Of a DNA stretch of 64,000 bases, positions 50,924-60,546 are shown piece after piece. The stretch spans positions 868,001-932,000 of the forward strand of contig NZ_CP022736.1 in assembly GCF_002257565.1 (NCBI RefSeq). The letters run 5' to 3'. The DNA is from Herbaspirillum sp. meg3 (GTDB lineage Bacteria; Pseudomonadota; Gammaproteobacteria; Burkholderiales; Burkholderiaceae_D). A program made the position numbers and the translations under genes. The notes under the pieces are model-generated. The model was not told where the DNA came from and did not search any database. It worked only from the letters and a program-made list of their open reading frames with translations. Numbering within the stretch: the first letter of the stretch is position 1; each line of letters begins with the position of its first letter.

Positions 50924-52549
50924 TCAGTAGACGTTGCGAGTCTTGAATGGCTGGTATTGATAAAGCCAGGTTTCCGACAGCGTCTGGTTCTTGTGGCGCA
51001 GATAGAGGCGCAGGTCGACCGGATCGTCACCGTCGACGGTCAGATCGAACTGGGCTCGCCAGTGGCCTGCAACGCCGTTCGGCACTGCCTCGGTGAATAT
51101 ATACGAAAAAGTCCCGCGCGTACTCGACAACACCGCTTCAGGCAACTCGCCGAAGGCCAGTTTTTCCAGCGGAGCACCTTTGAACTCGACCATGAACTTA
51201 CGCACATTGGGCGGGCGTGGCTGACCAGGTTGGCCGCCATTGCCAAGACGCGTGGCGACACAGCGCGCCAGCGGCGAGGGGTAAGGCTCATCCTTGAGCC
51301 AATGCAAGCGATAACGCAGGCGATAGCTGCTGCCTGCGGAGGCCTTGGCTTTGGGAACCCACATCGCGACGATGTTGTCGTGGATTTCATCATCGGTCGG
51401 GATTTCGATCAGTTGTACCGATCCCTCGCCCCAGCCTTCCAATGGCTCGACCCATAGGCTTGGGCGGCGCTCGTAATGCACGCCGTCCTGATAATGGTCA
51501 AAGTTACGGTCACGCTGCAACAGGCCGAAGCCGCGTGGATTGTTATCGCCGAAAGCCGAGGCGGTGATGCGCGCCGGGTTGTTGAGCGGGCGCCAGATGT
51601 GTTCGCCGTTGCCGTTCCAGATTGCCAGACCGTCGGAGTCGTGGACTTCCGGACGCCAGTCGGCGCCGGTGCCTTTGACCGCTTCGGAGAACCACAGCAT
51701 CGAGGTCGCCGGCGCAATGCCGAGGCGGCCTACGTCCTTGCGCAGGAACAGCGCGCAGTCGACATCCATGATCACGCCGGGCACGCCGCCCGCATCGCGC
51801 CGCATGATGAACTTGTAGGCACCGGCGATGCTCGGGCCGTCCAGCACGGCATACACCACGACGGTATCGCTTTTATCGGCTGGGGCTTCGAAGTAGAAGT
51901 GGGTGAAGTTCGGGAATTCTTCCGACTTGCCGGCCTGGGCAACGTCGATGGCGATGCCGCGTGCCGACAAGCCGTATTGATACAGGTCGCCGATGGCGCG
52001 GAAATAGGAGGCGCCGAGGAAGGCGACCCAGTCGTTCTTGCGCCAGTCGAGTTTGGTCTGGTCGCCGGTGCGGCTTTCCTGAAAGCGAAAACCGGCGAAG
52101 CCACTGCCGCGCGGCAGCTTGCGCGCGGGGCTGTCGGCGGGCATGTCGAAGTAGCTTTCGTCGTACAGGATCTCGCGTGCTTTGGCGTTGTTGCCGGCGC
52201 CTTCGAGCGTGTACATGTGCACCGGCGCCTGGAAGAAGCGGCCGAGATGGAAGAAGGTCACGGGGAACTGTCCGGGGCCATCTGCAAACAAGGATGAGTC
52301 GGTATTGAATTTGATCTTGCCGTGCGCCTCGTAGTCGATCTTGTCGAGGATATCGGCCGGCGGCTTGTTCTGCGCTCTATAAGGCGACTGCGCGGTAGTG
52401 CGCACCTGAGCAATCAGGGCGTCGAACGAGAAGGGCGCGGGATTGCCGAGCTTGATGCGGTTGGCGGCGAGCGCTTCGGGAGGAATGCCGAGGGCGGCGA
52501 GAGCGGCAGTCGCGGTGGCAGAGCTCAGGAAGGTGCGTCGATTGATCAT
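50924..52549 (-). CDS. opgD: Glucan biosynthesis protein OpgD (MdoD), Tat-exported
   Basis: 541 residues. Twin-arginine signal NRRTFLSS with cleavage near ALA at 26-28, as in OpgD and unlike the Sec-type OpgG. The MdoG/MdoD fold has FSFDALIAQVRTTAQSPYR, FAGFRFQ and LPRGSGFAGFR stretches. OpgD trims periplasmic osmoregulated beta-glucans to control their length. It stands alone here, without opgH or opgG. The region 52550-52818 upstream holds no recognised gene. Confidence 0.93.
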   Translation of the reverse strand: MINRRTFLSSATATAALAALGIPPEALAANRIKLGNPAPFSFDALIAQVRTTAQSPYRAQNKPPADILDKIDYEAHGKIKFNTDSSLFADGPGQFPVTFFHLGRFFQAPVHMYTLEGAGNNAKAREILYDESYFDMPADSPARKLPRGSGFAGFRFQESRTGDQTKLDWRKNDWVAFLGASYFRAIGDLYQYGLSARGIAIDVAQAGKSEEFPNFTHFYFEAPADKSDTVVVYAVLDGPSIAGAYKFIMRRDAGGVPGVIMDVDCALFLRKDVGRLGIAPATSMLWFSEAVKGTGADWRPEVHDSDGLAIWNGNGEHIWRPLNNPARITASAFGDNNPRGFGLLQRDRNFDHYQDGVHYERRPSLWVEPLEGWGEGSVQLIEIPTDDEIHDNIVAMWVPKAKASAGSSYRLRYRLHWLKDEPYPSPLARCVATRLGNGGQPGQPRPPNVRKFMVEFKGAPLEKLAFGELPEAVLSSTRGTFSYIFTEAVPNGVAGHWRAQFDLTVDGDDPVDLRLYLRHKNQTLSETWLYQYQPFKTRNVY

Positions 52550-52818
52550 AGGCGAGATGTCGAATGATTAATGCTGTGCAAAGACAGCAAAGGTTGGTCG
52601 GGAGTGCGGCCTGATGCAGGTCGAGGTTGGTGTCACCTGCATCATTGGCTTCATTCTTGTCATCGATGAATGAGGGCGCGGCTGCAAAGGCGGAAATCCT
52701 AGCATGACACAGGCTTGCCGGGGCAGGTACCCGTTACCGGCGGCAAAGCTTGCCTTGCGTCTACTTTATAAAGAGTCTCGTTACCGCGCTTGGTTCCTGC
52801 CTCCTTGTGTATTTTCTA

Positions 52819-52847
52819 TGGACGCGTAAAAACTAATTGAGTAAAAT
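52819..52847 (+). promoter_or_regulatory. Probable sigma-70 promoter of the Mn riboswitch transcript
   Basis: TGGACG (-35, 4 of 6 matches) and TAAAAT (-10) are separated by 17 bp. The start point would fall about 6 nt before the riboswitch. Confidence 0.5.
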
Positions 52848-52855
52848 GCGCGGGT

Positions 52856-53000
52856 CATTGGGGAGTAGTCGCCTTCCACCCTGAGGAGGGGCTTATGTCA
52901 ACATACTTGATCCACACGATCATGGCATAAGCGGTCCTAAGCGCTTGACAAGACCTTTGACCACGTTGCCCTCCGGAATGGCCGGGGAGAGGCGTGGTCA
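52856..53000 (+). ncRNA. yybP-ykoY (Mn2+-sensing) riboswitch with expression platform
   Basis: The two conserved loops are present: GGGGAGTAG (52860-52868) and GTCAACATACTT (52897-52908). Downstream TGACCACG (52958-52965) pairs with CGTGGTCA (52993-53000), enclosing a GC-rich inner stem and followed by TTGTTTT. This looks like a terminator or Shine-Dalgarno-masking stem. It precedes a GDT1/UPF0016 manganese exporter, a usual target of this class, so Mn2+ should raise expression. Confidence 0.88.
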
Positions 53001-53030
53001 TTGTTTTCTGTCCGGCCATGGAGACCCCAA

Positions 53031-53606
53031 TTGGATGCATTTCTCATTTCTACCGGCGTAGTCGCCTTAGCTGAAATTGGCGACAAGACGCAACTGCTGG
53101 CTTTTATCCTCGCTGCAAAATTCCGTAAACCGATTCCCATTATTCTGGGCGTTCTGGTGTCGACCATTGCCAATCACGCTTTTGCCGGCGCGCTGGGCGC
53201 GTGGATCACTTCACTGGTTTCGCCTGAAACCATGCGCTGGATTCTCGGCGTGTCCTTCATCGGCATGGCGATCTGGACGCTTATTCCCGACAAGTTCGAT
53301 GAGAGCGAAGCCAAGTTTGCGCGCTTCGGCGTATTTGGCACCACCGTGATCGCCTTCTTCCTCGCGGAGATGGGCGACAAGACGCAGGTGGCGACGGTCG
53401 CCCTGGCGGCGCAGTATCACGCTTTTGTGCCGGTGGTTGCCGGAACGACGCTGGGCATGATGATCGCCAACGTGCCGGCGGTGCTGCTGGGTGACAGGAT
53501 TGCCGGCAAGATCCCGGTGCGCATCGTGCATGCAATCGCCGCATTGATCTTCGCGATCATCGGCGTGGCGACGTTGCTCGGCGCGGGCAAGTCACTCGGC
53601 ATTTAA
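53031..53606 (+). CDS. GDT1/TMEM165 (UPF0016) family Mn2+ exporter
   Basis: 191 residues from the TTG at 53031: GGAG lies 7 nt upstream and the protein then starts with the family N-terminus before AEIGDKTQ. The six-helix fold has two repeated motifs EIGDKTQ and EMGDKTQ, which form the metal path. Bacterial members export Mn2+ (MneA in Vibrio). An upstream yybP-ykoY riboswitch supports this. Longer frames with the earlier TTG at 53001 would overlap the riboswitch terminator. Confidence 0.94.
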   Translation: MDAFLISTGVVALAEIGDKTQLLAFILAAKFRKPIPIILGVLVSTIANHAFAGALGAWITSLVSPETMRWILGVSFIGMAIWTLIPDKFDESEAKFARFGVFGTTVIAFFLAEMGDKTQVATVALAAQYHAFVPVVAGTTLGMMIANVPAVLLGDRIAGKIPVRIVHAIAALIFAIIGVATLLGAGKSLGI

Positions 53607-53662
53607 GCTTGGCGAAAGGACTGCAAGGCATCAGGAACCTTGAGTCAGCTTATCTTTTTACA

Positions 53663-53695
53663 ATAAAAAACGGCCCGCAATGCGGGCCGTTTTTC
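53663..53695. terminator. Bidirectional terminator
   Basis: AAAACGGCCCG / CGGGCCGTTTT around CAATG, with A- and T-runs on the two sides. It separates the exporter gene from the convergent asparaginase gene. Confidence 0.9.
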
Positions 53696-53747
53696 TTGCT
53701 GTTGGTAGCTGATTCAGATGCAGCGTGAACCAGCCCAAAACCAGCGA

Positions 53748-54815
53748 TCAATACGAATAGAAGATCTTTTGGATTTCTTTGGTATCGGATGTCTTGGTCA
53801 GTGCCAGCATCAGCAGGATGCGTGCCTTTTGCGCGTTCAGCGTGTCGGAAACAACAAAGTCCAGCTTGTCGTCGTCCGCTTCGCCGTTGCGTGCCACGAT
53901 GCCTTGGCCGACGCGGCTTGCGCGAACGATGACGACGCCTTTCTTGCGTGCTTCAGTCAGCGATGGAGCAACCATGTTGTTCAGGCTGCCGTCACCCACG
54001 CCTGCGTGGATGATGCCCTTGGCGCCAGCGGCGACGAAGGCGTTCAGCGCGATCGGGTTCATGTTGGCGTAGCCGTAGACGATGTCGACTTGCGGCAGCA
54101 CATCCAGTTTCGAGATGTCGAATTCGGAATCAACAGTGTGCTTGCGGGTCGACTGGCGATAGAAGAACGGCTTGCTGCCCTGGATGTAACCGAGGAAGCC
54201 CAGTTCAGGCGTCTTGAAGGTATCCAGCGTCGAGGTGTTGGTCTTGGTCACTTCGCGCGCAGCGTTGATCTGGTCGTTCAGTGTCACCAGCACGCCCTTG
54301 CCGATGGCTTCCTGGCTGCCTGCCAGCAACACGGCGTTGTACAGATTGATCGGGCCGTCGGCGCTGATGGCTGTCGATGGGCGCATTGCGCCGACGATTA
54401 CCACCGGCTTCTTGCTGTGTACGGTCAGGTCGAGGAAGTAAGCTGTTTCTTCGATCGTGTCGGTACCGTGAGTGATCACGATGCCGTCAACATCGCTTTG
54501 CGCCAGCAGCGTGTTCACGCGCTTGGACAACTTCAGCCAGTAGTCGTTGTTCATGTTTTCGCTGGCGATCTGGAATACTTGCTCGCCCTTGACGTTCGCG
54601 ACTTTCTTCAGTTCCGGCACGGCATCGATCAGCGCGTCAACACCGATTTTTGCTGCGGTGTAGCCGACGGTTGTCGTGCTGGTGGCGCCGGTGCCTGCGA
54701 TAGTGCCGCCGGTTGCCAGGATCATCACGTTAGGGAGTTTTTGTGCGTGTGCGACGGATACCAGCGCAGCACAGGCCAGGATCAAAAACTGGCCGAAGAT
54801 CTTTTTCGAATACAT
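53748..54815 (-). CDS. ansB: Type II (periplasmic) L-asparaginase
   Basis: 355 residues from the ATG at 54815 (AGAGGA upstream). Signal peptide to Ala24 (VAHA). First catalytic motif ATGGTIAG (Thr35 or Thr38), second THGTDTIEETA, then VGAMRPSTAISADG, as in AnsB. It hydrolyses asparagine (and perhaps glutamine) in the periplasm. Single gene. The 554-bp region 54816-55369 contains its promoter and that of amn; no credible gene is seen there. Confidence 0.94.
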   Translation of the reverse strand: MYSKKIFGQFLILACAALVSVAHAQKLPNVMILATGGTIAGTGATSTTTVGYTAAKIGVDALIDAVPELKKVANVKGEQVFQIASENMNNDYWLKLSKRVNTLLAQSDVDGIVITHGTDTIEETAYFLDLTVHSKKPVVIVGAMRPSTAISADGPINLYNAVLLAGSQEAIGKGVLVTLNDQINAAREVTKTNTSTLDTFKTPELGFLGYIQGSKPFFYRQSTRKHTVDSEFDISKLDVLPQVDIVYGYANMNPIALNAFVAAGAKGIIHAGVGDGSLNNMVAPSLTEARKKGVVIVRASRVGQGIVARNGEADDDKLDFVVSDTLNAQKARILLMLALTKTSDTKEIQKIFYSY

Positions 54816-55369
54816 GTCGTTCCTCTTGGTGAAAGTATGTTTTTTAGTCTCTTCTCCGTTTGTACCGACGCGAGCAGAACTCGTCGGAAGCAGCCCTCGT
54901 GAGGCGCGGAGAGCAGCCACGATAGCACTCATTAACGCTTCTTAGAAGATGTCTTGAATGAAATCGGGAACTATTTTTTCACGCAAATAACCGCATGGAA
55001 TATTTGCCCGTAAGGAGTGCATGTGCAGCGCTTTTTAAGGGCACGAAAGCGATGGTTTTGCACTCAAATTGCTCGTGCTGAGCAACGTGGAAACGGCGTC
55101 AGGGCGACGCAAATCACATACTCAAAAGAATGGCGAAGACAGATGCTTTGGATTTGCGAGTATTTTGAATTTTTGAGTCTTCTCTATTTTGTTAAATCCA
55201 AAAAAACAATGTCGAATTCTTAATTCTATTCAAGAATTTACCTGTCCGGGAAATTGAATGGCATACCGTTGTTGCCCGCAGTCAGTTTTCCTGTCAGCTT
55301 TCGGAATTGAATTGGCCTTTTTGTTTATATAGGTACAATGAAATCGGATGCTGCCGCTCTATGTGAATC

Positions 55370-56932
55370 ATGAAAATCACGACAGTCACGCAGACGGCAG
55401 CGCATCGAGAACCGGAATTGATTGGAGAAAAGTTGTTGACCGAAAAATTTACCGATCCGCAAGCAGCGGTCGATCGCGTGATCGAGATCTATGAGCACAA
55501 TACCGCCATCCTTCGCGATGCCTTCAAACAATTCGCCAAAGGCGAAGTGTTGCAGGAGCGTGTGCGAGCGTGCTACCCCTTTGTGCGCATCACAACTGAA
55601 AAGGTGACGCACACCGACACGCGCCAGTCATTCGGTTTTGTCGCCGGGCCGGGAACGTACCAGACGACGTTGACGCGTCCGACGCTGTTCAAGAATTATT
55701 TGCTGAGCCAGTTCAAGCTGTTGCTGAGTAATCATCAGGAGCCGCTGGAAATCGGTGTGAGCGATTTGCCGATTCCGGTTCACTTCGCGTTTGCCGAAGG
55801 TATTCACGTCGAGGGGGATCTGGATCCGGACCATTTGCGTCTGTTGCCTGACGTGTTCGATTTGCCCGATCTGGCCGAGATGGATGACCGCATCGTCAAT
55901 GGTACCTATGAAGTCGACAACGGTGGCTGGCGCGATGGCATTCATCCGCTGGCCTTGTTCACCGGGCCGCGCATCGATTACTCACTGCATCGTCTGCGTC
56001 ATTACACGGCGACGGCGCCGCAGCAGTTTCAACGCTACGTGCTGTTCACGAATTACGCGTTCTACGTCGATGAGTTCGTGCGCATGGGGCGCGAGCTGAT
56101 GCAGGCGACCGATGATCCTGAGCTGCGCACTTATCGTCAGCAGTACACGGCCTTCGTTGAACCGGGTAACGTGACGACACCGAACGCCAATGTCGAAGGC
56201 ATGAAGGGCATGCCGAGTACCGGCACACCGCCGGTGCGTCAGCCGCAGATGCCGGCGTATCACCTGCAGCGCGCAGACGGCACTGGCATCACGCTGGTCA
56301 ATATTGGCGTGGGCCCGTCTAATGCGAAGACGATCACCGATCACATTGCAGTGCTGCGTCCGCATGGCTGGATCATGCTTGGCCATTGCGCAGGTTTGTC
56401 GTCGTCGCAACGCATGGGCGATTATGTTTTGGCGCATGCGTACGTTCGCGACGATCATGTGCTGGATGACGACCTGCCGCTGTGGGTGCCGATTCCGGCG
56501 CTGGCGGAAGTGCAACTTGCATTGCAGGACGCTGTTGCCGGGATCACGCAACTGGAAGGATATGAGTTGAAGCGCATCATGCGCACCGGTACCGTGGCCT
56601 CGGTAGATGATCGCAACTGGGAACTGCGCGATCATCGCACGCCCTTGCTGCGGTTCAGTCAAAGCCGGGCAATCGCGCTGGATATGGAAAGTGCGACGGT
56701 GGCCGCCAACGGCTTTCGTTTCCGCGTTCCGTACGGGACCTTGCTGTGCGTGTCCGACAAACCGCTGCACGGGGAGATCAAGTTGCCGGGGATGGCGAAT
56801 CGCTTCTATGAGCAACGCGTCGCTCAACATCTAAAGATCGGCATCCGTGCGCTGGAGCTGTTGCGCAATCATGGCATCGAGCAACTGCACAGCCGCAAGC
56901 TGCGCAGTTTCGGGGAGCCTGCTTTCCGTTAA
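55370..56932 (+). CDS. amn: AMP nucleosidase
   Basis: 520 residues. An N-terminal AMN-specific domain (to about 170) has FTDPQAAVDRVIEIYEHNTA and PIPVHFAFAEGIHVEGDL. The nucleoside phosphorylase-like domain follows with NIGVGPSNAKTITDHIAVLR and the Glu/Asp active-site segment DMESATVAANGFRF. It splits AMP into adenine and ribose-5-phosphate, mainly when ATP is high. ATG 55370 lies behind an AT-rich promoter-like stretch. Confidence 0.97.
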   Translation: MKITTVTQTAAHREPELIGEKLLTEKFTDPQAAVDRVIEIYEHNTAILRDAFKQFAKGEVLQERVRACYPFVRITTEKVTHTDTRQSFGFVAGPGTYQTTLTRPTLFKNYLLSQFKLLLSNHQEPLEIGVSDLPIPVHFAFAEGIHVEGDLDPDHLRLLPDVFDLPDLAEMDDRIVNGTYEVDNGGWRDGIHPLALFTGPRIDYSLHRLRHYTATAPQQFQRYVLFTNYAFYVDEFVRMGRELMQATDDPELRTYRQQYTAFVEPGNVTTPNANVEGMKGMPSTGTPPVRQPQMPAYHLQRADGTGITLVNIGVGPSNAKTITDHIAVLRPHGWIMLGHCAGLSSSQRMGDYVLAHAYVRDDHVLDDDLPLWVPIPALAEVQLALQDAVAGITQLEGYELKRIMRTGTVASVDDRNWELRDHRTPLLRFSQSRAIALDMESATVAANGFRFRVPYGTLLCVSDKPLHGEIKLPGMANRFYEQRVAQHLKIGIRALELLRNHGIEQLHSRKLRSFGEPAFR

Positions 56933-56950
56933 TCTTGCTCCTGAAAGTGA

Positions 56951-56984
56951 AAGCCCATGCTCCTATACGCATGGGCTTTTTTAC
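56951..56984. terminator. Terminator after amn
   Basis: AAGCCCATGC / GCATGGGCTT stem (10 bp), loop of 8 nt, then TTTTTTA. It lies between amn and the convergent outer-membrane-type gene. Confidence 0.85.
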
Positions 56985-57001
56985 TTTGACCGCAACAGTT
57001 T

Positions 57002-57790
57002 TCAGAATGCATAAGTGAATCTGGCGCCGATTTCTTTGGTTGTGTTTGCAGGTTCCAAACTGCACTCGGCGCAAGCTTCGCTATTCGCAATCCTCCAATA
57101 GCGATAGAAAGGTGCGATACGGATTTCACTGCGATTCGCCAACGGATAGGCGAGTGTAAGTGATGCCTCCAGGCCGCGTCCGTTTCTTTGCTGATGAATC
57201 AGCGTGGGAATATTGAATTGAGCGTCGTACGATGAATACTGGGTTCCTTTCAGTAAATATTGGTACGCGATCTGAGGCGTGATGCTAAAACGTGCCGAGG
57301 GCGAAGTGTATTTTGCTTTGATTCCCGCGCTCAGAAAGGTGTAACGCGATTCGCGGCGATACCCAATTTTTTCGTCATTGGTAATTTGGTCAAGGCGATC
57401 TGTGAGCGTGCGATACCCCAATCCTATCGATGGCGTGACTTCGGTATTTAAAATCGGGAAGGCGCATTCGTACACCGCGCGTATCTCGTACAGGTAGCGA
57501 TTCTGCCCATTCTCACGATCTTCGTGCGAGTTCTTGTAGTCGCTCTTGCCTTGCGCATAACGTCCAATCAAAAAAAGGCCGTGCCGGTTGTCAATCCAAA
57601 TTCCCATAGTTGCACCGATGCCATACATCGTTGCTTGCTCAGACATGAGATAACTGCCTTCAAATTTTTCCTGGTAGGTTTCTCTGTATGTTTCGCTTTG
57701 GATTTCGAAGACCGGTTTGATGGTGTGAGCTTCTAGCTTGAACGATGTTGTCACCAGCACTGAGAGCGCCAGTATCCGGATGATTCGCAT
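57002..57790 (-). CDS. Hypothetical outer-membrane beta-barrel protein
   Basis: 262 residues. Signal peptide (RILALSVLVTTSFKLEA). The rest is alternating hydrophobic/polar strand sequence with many aromatic residues (TMYGIGATMGIWIDNRHGLF, YLYEIRAVYECAFPIL, TVTPSIGLGYRTL-like), and the last residue is Phe in RFTYAF, the usual BAM signal. No family name can be assigned. It has no operon partner. The ~267-bp gap 57791-58057 contains nothing recognised. Confidence 0.8.
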   Translation of the reverse strand: MRIIRILALSVLVTTSFKLEAHTIKPVFEIQSETYRETYQEKFEGSYLMSEQATMYGIGATMGIWIDNRHGLFLIGRYAQGKSDYKNSHEDRENGQNRYLYEIRAVYECAFPILNTEVTPSIGLGYRTLTDRLDQITNDEKIGYRRESRYTFLSAGIKAKYTSPSARFSITPQIAYQYLLKGTQYSSYDAQFNIPTLIHQQRNGRGLEASLTLAYPLANRSEIRIAPFYRYWRIANSEACAECSLEPANTTKEIGARFTYAF

Positions 57791-58057
57791 GTCTACTCCT
57801 CTTGATTGAACAGTCAGGGATAGTGCGTGGACGGATCCATATCGCGCCTCGAACAGAGTCGGGATCGATAAAACGCCGGTACATGGTTGCGCAAGCCGAA
57901 GTGGCTGAGAAGCAGAGGAGGCGCAATAGTTGAGATATTCGTTAATACATGCGCTTGTCTATCAAAAAATATCGTGTTTGGGTGATAAAAGACGAAGTGA
58001 GATCCACCGTGGTTATAGCTGCCTTAAAGGGCAGCAAGAGCGCAGGTGGATTGATCT

Positions 58058-59275
58058 TTACGATGTTGTCATTGGATGACGGACCGGTGAGCGCGACACT
58101 AGCCAGCAATATAAGACAGCTCCCGTCAGGAGGGCGGCGGCTGCGATACTCAGCGAAGGCGTGAACGAGCCGGTCGCATGTACCAGCCGTGTCGCCAGCG
58201 GCGGGCCGGCAATCTGGCCGATGCCATAGGATGCGGTCATCAAGCCCATCAGTCCCGCTGCATGATGACTGCGCAGGCGGCGTGCTTCACGCATGGCAAA
58301 TAGCGTGATGGCGGTGAAGGGCAGACCGAGCAAAATACTGCCGAGTGCGAATCCGACTTCGTTAGGGAAAATTGCGCTGCTGACCACGCCGATTGCCTGC
58401 ATGACGTAGCTGATCGCCAGCAGCAAGCGCTGATCAAAGTGCACGGGTATCCGTGTCGCACCCAGCGCGCCGAGCGCTACGCACAAGCCAAACAACGGCC
58501 AGAAGAAATCCGGCCACGCCGAACCGGGCGGCAATGCCTGGCGTGCAATGACGGGGAGGAAGGTGGCGGTAATGATGTAGCCGAATCCTGCCATGCCATA
58601 CGCCAGCACTTGCCAGCGGACTTCCTGGCGGATCGCCGCCGGTTCTGCGCTCTCTGTTCCAGCCGGGGTGACATTGGCTGCACGCAAATCAAGATTGCCA
58701 CTGAAGGTGCTCCACACTGCCGCCGTCAACGCGGCCGCCAACAAGCCGAATGCGATCCAACCGGTATCGGCATGCCAGCCGTTGCTGACCATGCTGCTGC
58801 TGGACAAGCCGGTGAGCATGATGCCGATGCCGGGACCGCAGTAGATGATGCCGCCCAGTGCTGGTAATTGCAGCTGCGCCAGACGTTGCAGACACCATCC
58901 CGAGCTGTAGACGAATACCAGTGCGCTGGCGATGCCGGATAGCAGGCGCAACGCCAGCCATATCGCTTGCGCATGCAGCAAGCCCATGCCGAGCGTCAGC
59001 AAGACCGTCGCAATCAGCCCGGCGCGAATCGTTCGCGTCGGCGGCAAGCCTCGCCAGAACGCGCACAGCATGGCGCCGATGAAATAACCGAGATAGTTCG
59101 ATGTCGCCAGCCAGCCGCCGCTGTTGAGGTCGATGGTCTGGTCGTGCAGCATCATCGGCAGCAGCGGAGTAAAGGCAAAGCGGCCGATGCCCATGGCTGC
59201 GGCGAGTGCAATCAGGCCTGCGAAGGCGATGCGCAGGGCGCTTTTACGGTTGTGGCTTGCGTCCGGAGTAGTCAT
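58058..59275 (-). CDS. YbfB/YjiJ family MFS transporter
   Basis: 405 residues from the ATG at 59275 (AGGAAACA upstream); an ATG at 59323 would add 16 residues without a Shine-Dalgarno. Twelve membrane segments begin with LRIAFAGLIALAAAMGIGRFAFTPLLPMML, whose GIGRFAFTPLLP pattern marks the YbfB/YjiJ group. Substrate unknown; some members export aromatic acids. It is divergent from a LysR gene. Confidence 0.92.
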   Translation of the reverse strand: MTTPDASHNRKSALRIAFAGLIALAAAMGIGRFAFTPLLPMMLHDQTIDLNSGGWLATSNYLGYFIGAMLCAFWRGLPPTRTIRAGLIATVLLTLGMGLLHAQAIWLALRLLSGIASALVFVYSSGWCLQRLAQLQLPALGGIIYCGPGIGIMLTGLSSSSMVSNGWHADTGWIAFGLLAAALTAAVWSTFSGNLDLRAANVTPAGTESAEPAAIRQEVRWQVLAYGMAGFGYIITATFLPVIARQALPPGSAWPDFFWPLFGLCVALGALGATRIPVHFDQRLLLAISYVMQAIGVVSSAIFPNEVGFALGSILLGLPFTAITLFAMREARRLRSHHAAGLMGLMTASYGIGQIAGPPLATRLVHATGSFTPSLSIAAAALLTGAVLYCWLVSRSPVRHPMTTS

Positions 59276-59352
59276 TGTTTCCTGTTCTTGAGGCGCTATC
59301 GCGGATTGATTGCCGGGCGTCATTATTTTTGAATTGTGTTTGTTGCGACGTT

Positions 59353-59419
59353 GCTAACTTGTCGCGAATGTCGCAATGTTAGCTTGTCTTTATCATTCTA
59401 AAAAATGAATAATTAGAAT
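59353..59419. promoter_or_regulatory. LysR-type operator candidates in the MFS/lysR divergent region
   Basis: ATTCTAA (59395-59401) and TTAGAAT (59413-59419) form an inverted repeat with an 11-bp spacer. A second, wider repeat GCTAAC / GTTAGC (59353-59358, 59378-59383) includes two GTCGC repeats. Both lie between the two divergent starts. Confidence 0.5.
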
Positions 59420-59470
59420 GTATTCATCTTTTTATGAGATGGTAGATGAAGATTTTTAAACGGAGTCAGC

Positions 59471-60334
59471 ATGGAACTTGCCGAACTTGAAATTTTTCGC
59501 GCGGTCGTTGCCGAAGGTGGCGTCACGCGCGCTGCCGAGCGTCTGCATCGTGTGCAGTCGAATGTGACCACGCGGCTGCGGCAGCTGGAGGAGTCAGTGG
59601 GTGTTTCGCTGTTTATCCGTGATCGCAAACGTCTGGTATTGACGCCTGCGGGTGAAATATTGCTCGACTATTCCGAACGCATCCTCGGTCTGGTGCAAGA
59701 AGCCAGGCATGCGATGGTGCCGCAAGAGCCGCGCGGCAGGCTGCGGGTAGGGGCGATGGAAAGTACCTCTGCAAGTCGTTTGCCGGGGCCGCTGGCGGCT
59801 TTTCATCAGCGCTGGCCGGAAGTACAACTGGAGTTGACCACGGGAGCGACGAAACATCTGATCGATCAGGTGCGCAGCTTCAAGCTTGATGCCGCCCTGG
59901 TGGCAGGGCCCATTCCCGAAGATGTTTTTTTCTCAACGCCGTTATACCAGGAAGAACTGATGATCACGGTGCCCCGCGGTCATCGGCGGGTAAAGACGCC
60001 GGATGATCTGAACGTGGAGACGTTGATTGTCTTTGAACAAGGTTGTACCTATCGAAGCCTTGCAGAACAGTGGTTCGCTTCAGGCAGTGTCAAGGATCGC
60101 CGCCCTTTACGAATTCTGGAGCTTGGCTCATATCACGCCATGCTTGCCTGCATCGCAGCAGGCATCGGCATGGCTTTTGTTCCGCGTTCGATATTAAATA
60201 TGCATGGACAACAGAATTTTTCCGCCTATTCTTTAGGTAAGGAAGGGCGGATTACTACCTCCCTGATTTGTCGCCGTGAGCAACAGACGATGGTTTTCAA
60301 TGCGCTGCGAACCCTTTTGCTGACTGAGTCCTGA
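59471..60334 (+). CDS. LysR family transcriptional regulator
   Basis: 287 residues. The HTH is at about 3-60 (EIFRAVVAEGGVTRAAERLHRVQSN as separate helix and recognition parts). Effector domain from about 90 (GRLRVGAMESTSASRLPGPL). Divergent from the YbfB-type MFS gene with the LysR box between them, so that gene is its likely target. ATG 59471; the Shine-Dalgarno is weak (GGAG 6 nt upstream). Confidence 0.93.
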   Translation: MELAELEIFRAVVAEGGVTRAAERLHRVQSNVTTRLRQLEESVGVSLFIRDRKRLVLTPAGEILLDYSERILGLVQEARHAMVPQEPRGRLRVGAMESTSASRLPGPLAAFHQRWPEVQLELTTGATKHLIDQVRSFKLDAALVAGPIPEDVFFSTPLYQEELMITVPRGHRRVKTPDDLNVETLIVFEQGCTYRSLAEQWFASGSVKDRRPLRILELGSYHAMLACIAAGIGMAFVPRSILNMHGQQNFSAYSLGKEGRITTSLICRREQQTMVFNALRTLLLTES

Positions 60335-60451
60335 CGGAATATGTTGCGCAGCGGAGGGTGGCGTAACAATTTGTAAAAAACACTGCAGCACTACTCTGCT
60401 TTTCTTATAGTTGGTTTTCCCCCTCCATTCTCTCCCCCGAGAATGGGATTT

Positions 60452-60486
60452 ACCCCACGATCCGTAAGGAGCGTGGGGTTTTTTCT
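60452..60486 (+). terminator. Terminator after the lysR gene
   Basis: ACCCCACG / CGTGGGGT stem, ~12-nt loop, then TTTTTTC. It closes the LysR transcript; the convergent nhaR gene ends 60 bp later. Confidence 0.8.
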
Positions 60487-60546
60487 TTGTGCTTTCGCTT
60501 TGTTTGATGTTGCCGCAATGGCATGCCGACATGCAGGCCCTGCGTT

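Noticed and set aside
55017..55223. A 68-codon frame in the gap before amn
   Set aside because: AT-rich intergenic DNA, no Shine-Dalgarno, no recognisable sequence.
57949..58164. A 71-codon frame overlapping the end of the YbfB-type MFS gene
   Set aside because: It runs into the MFS coding region on the other strand and has no similarity.
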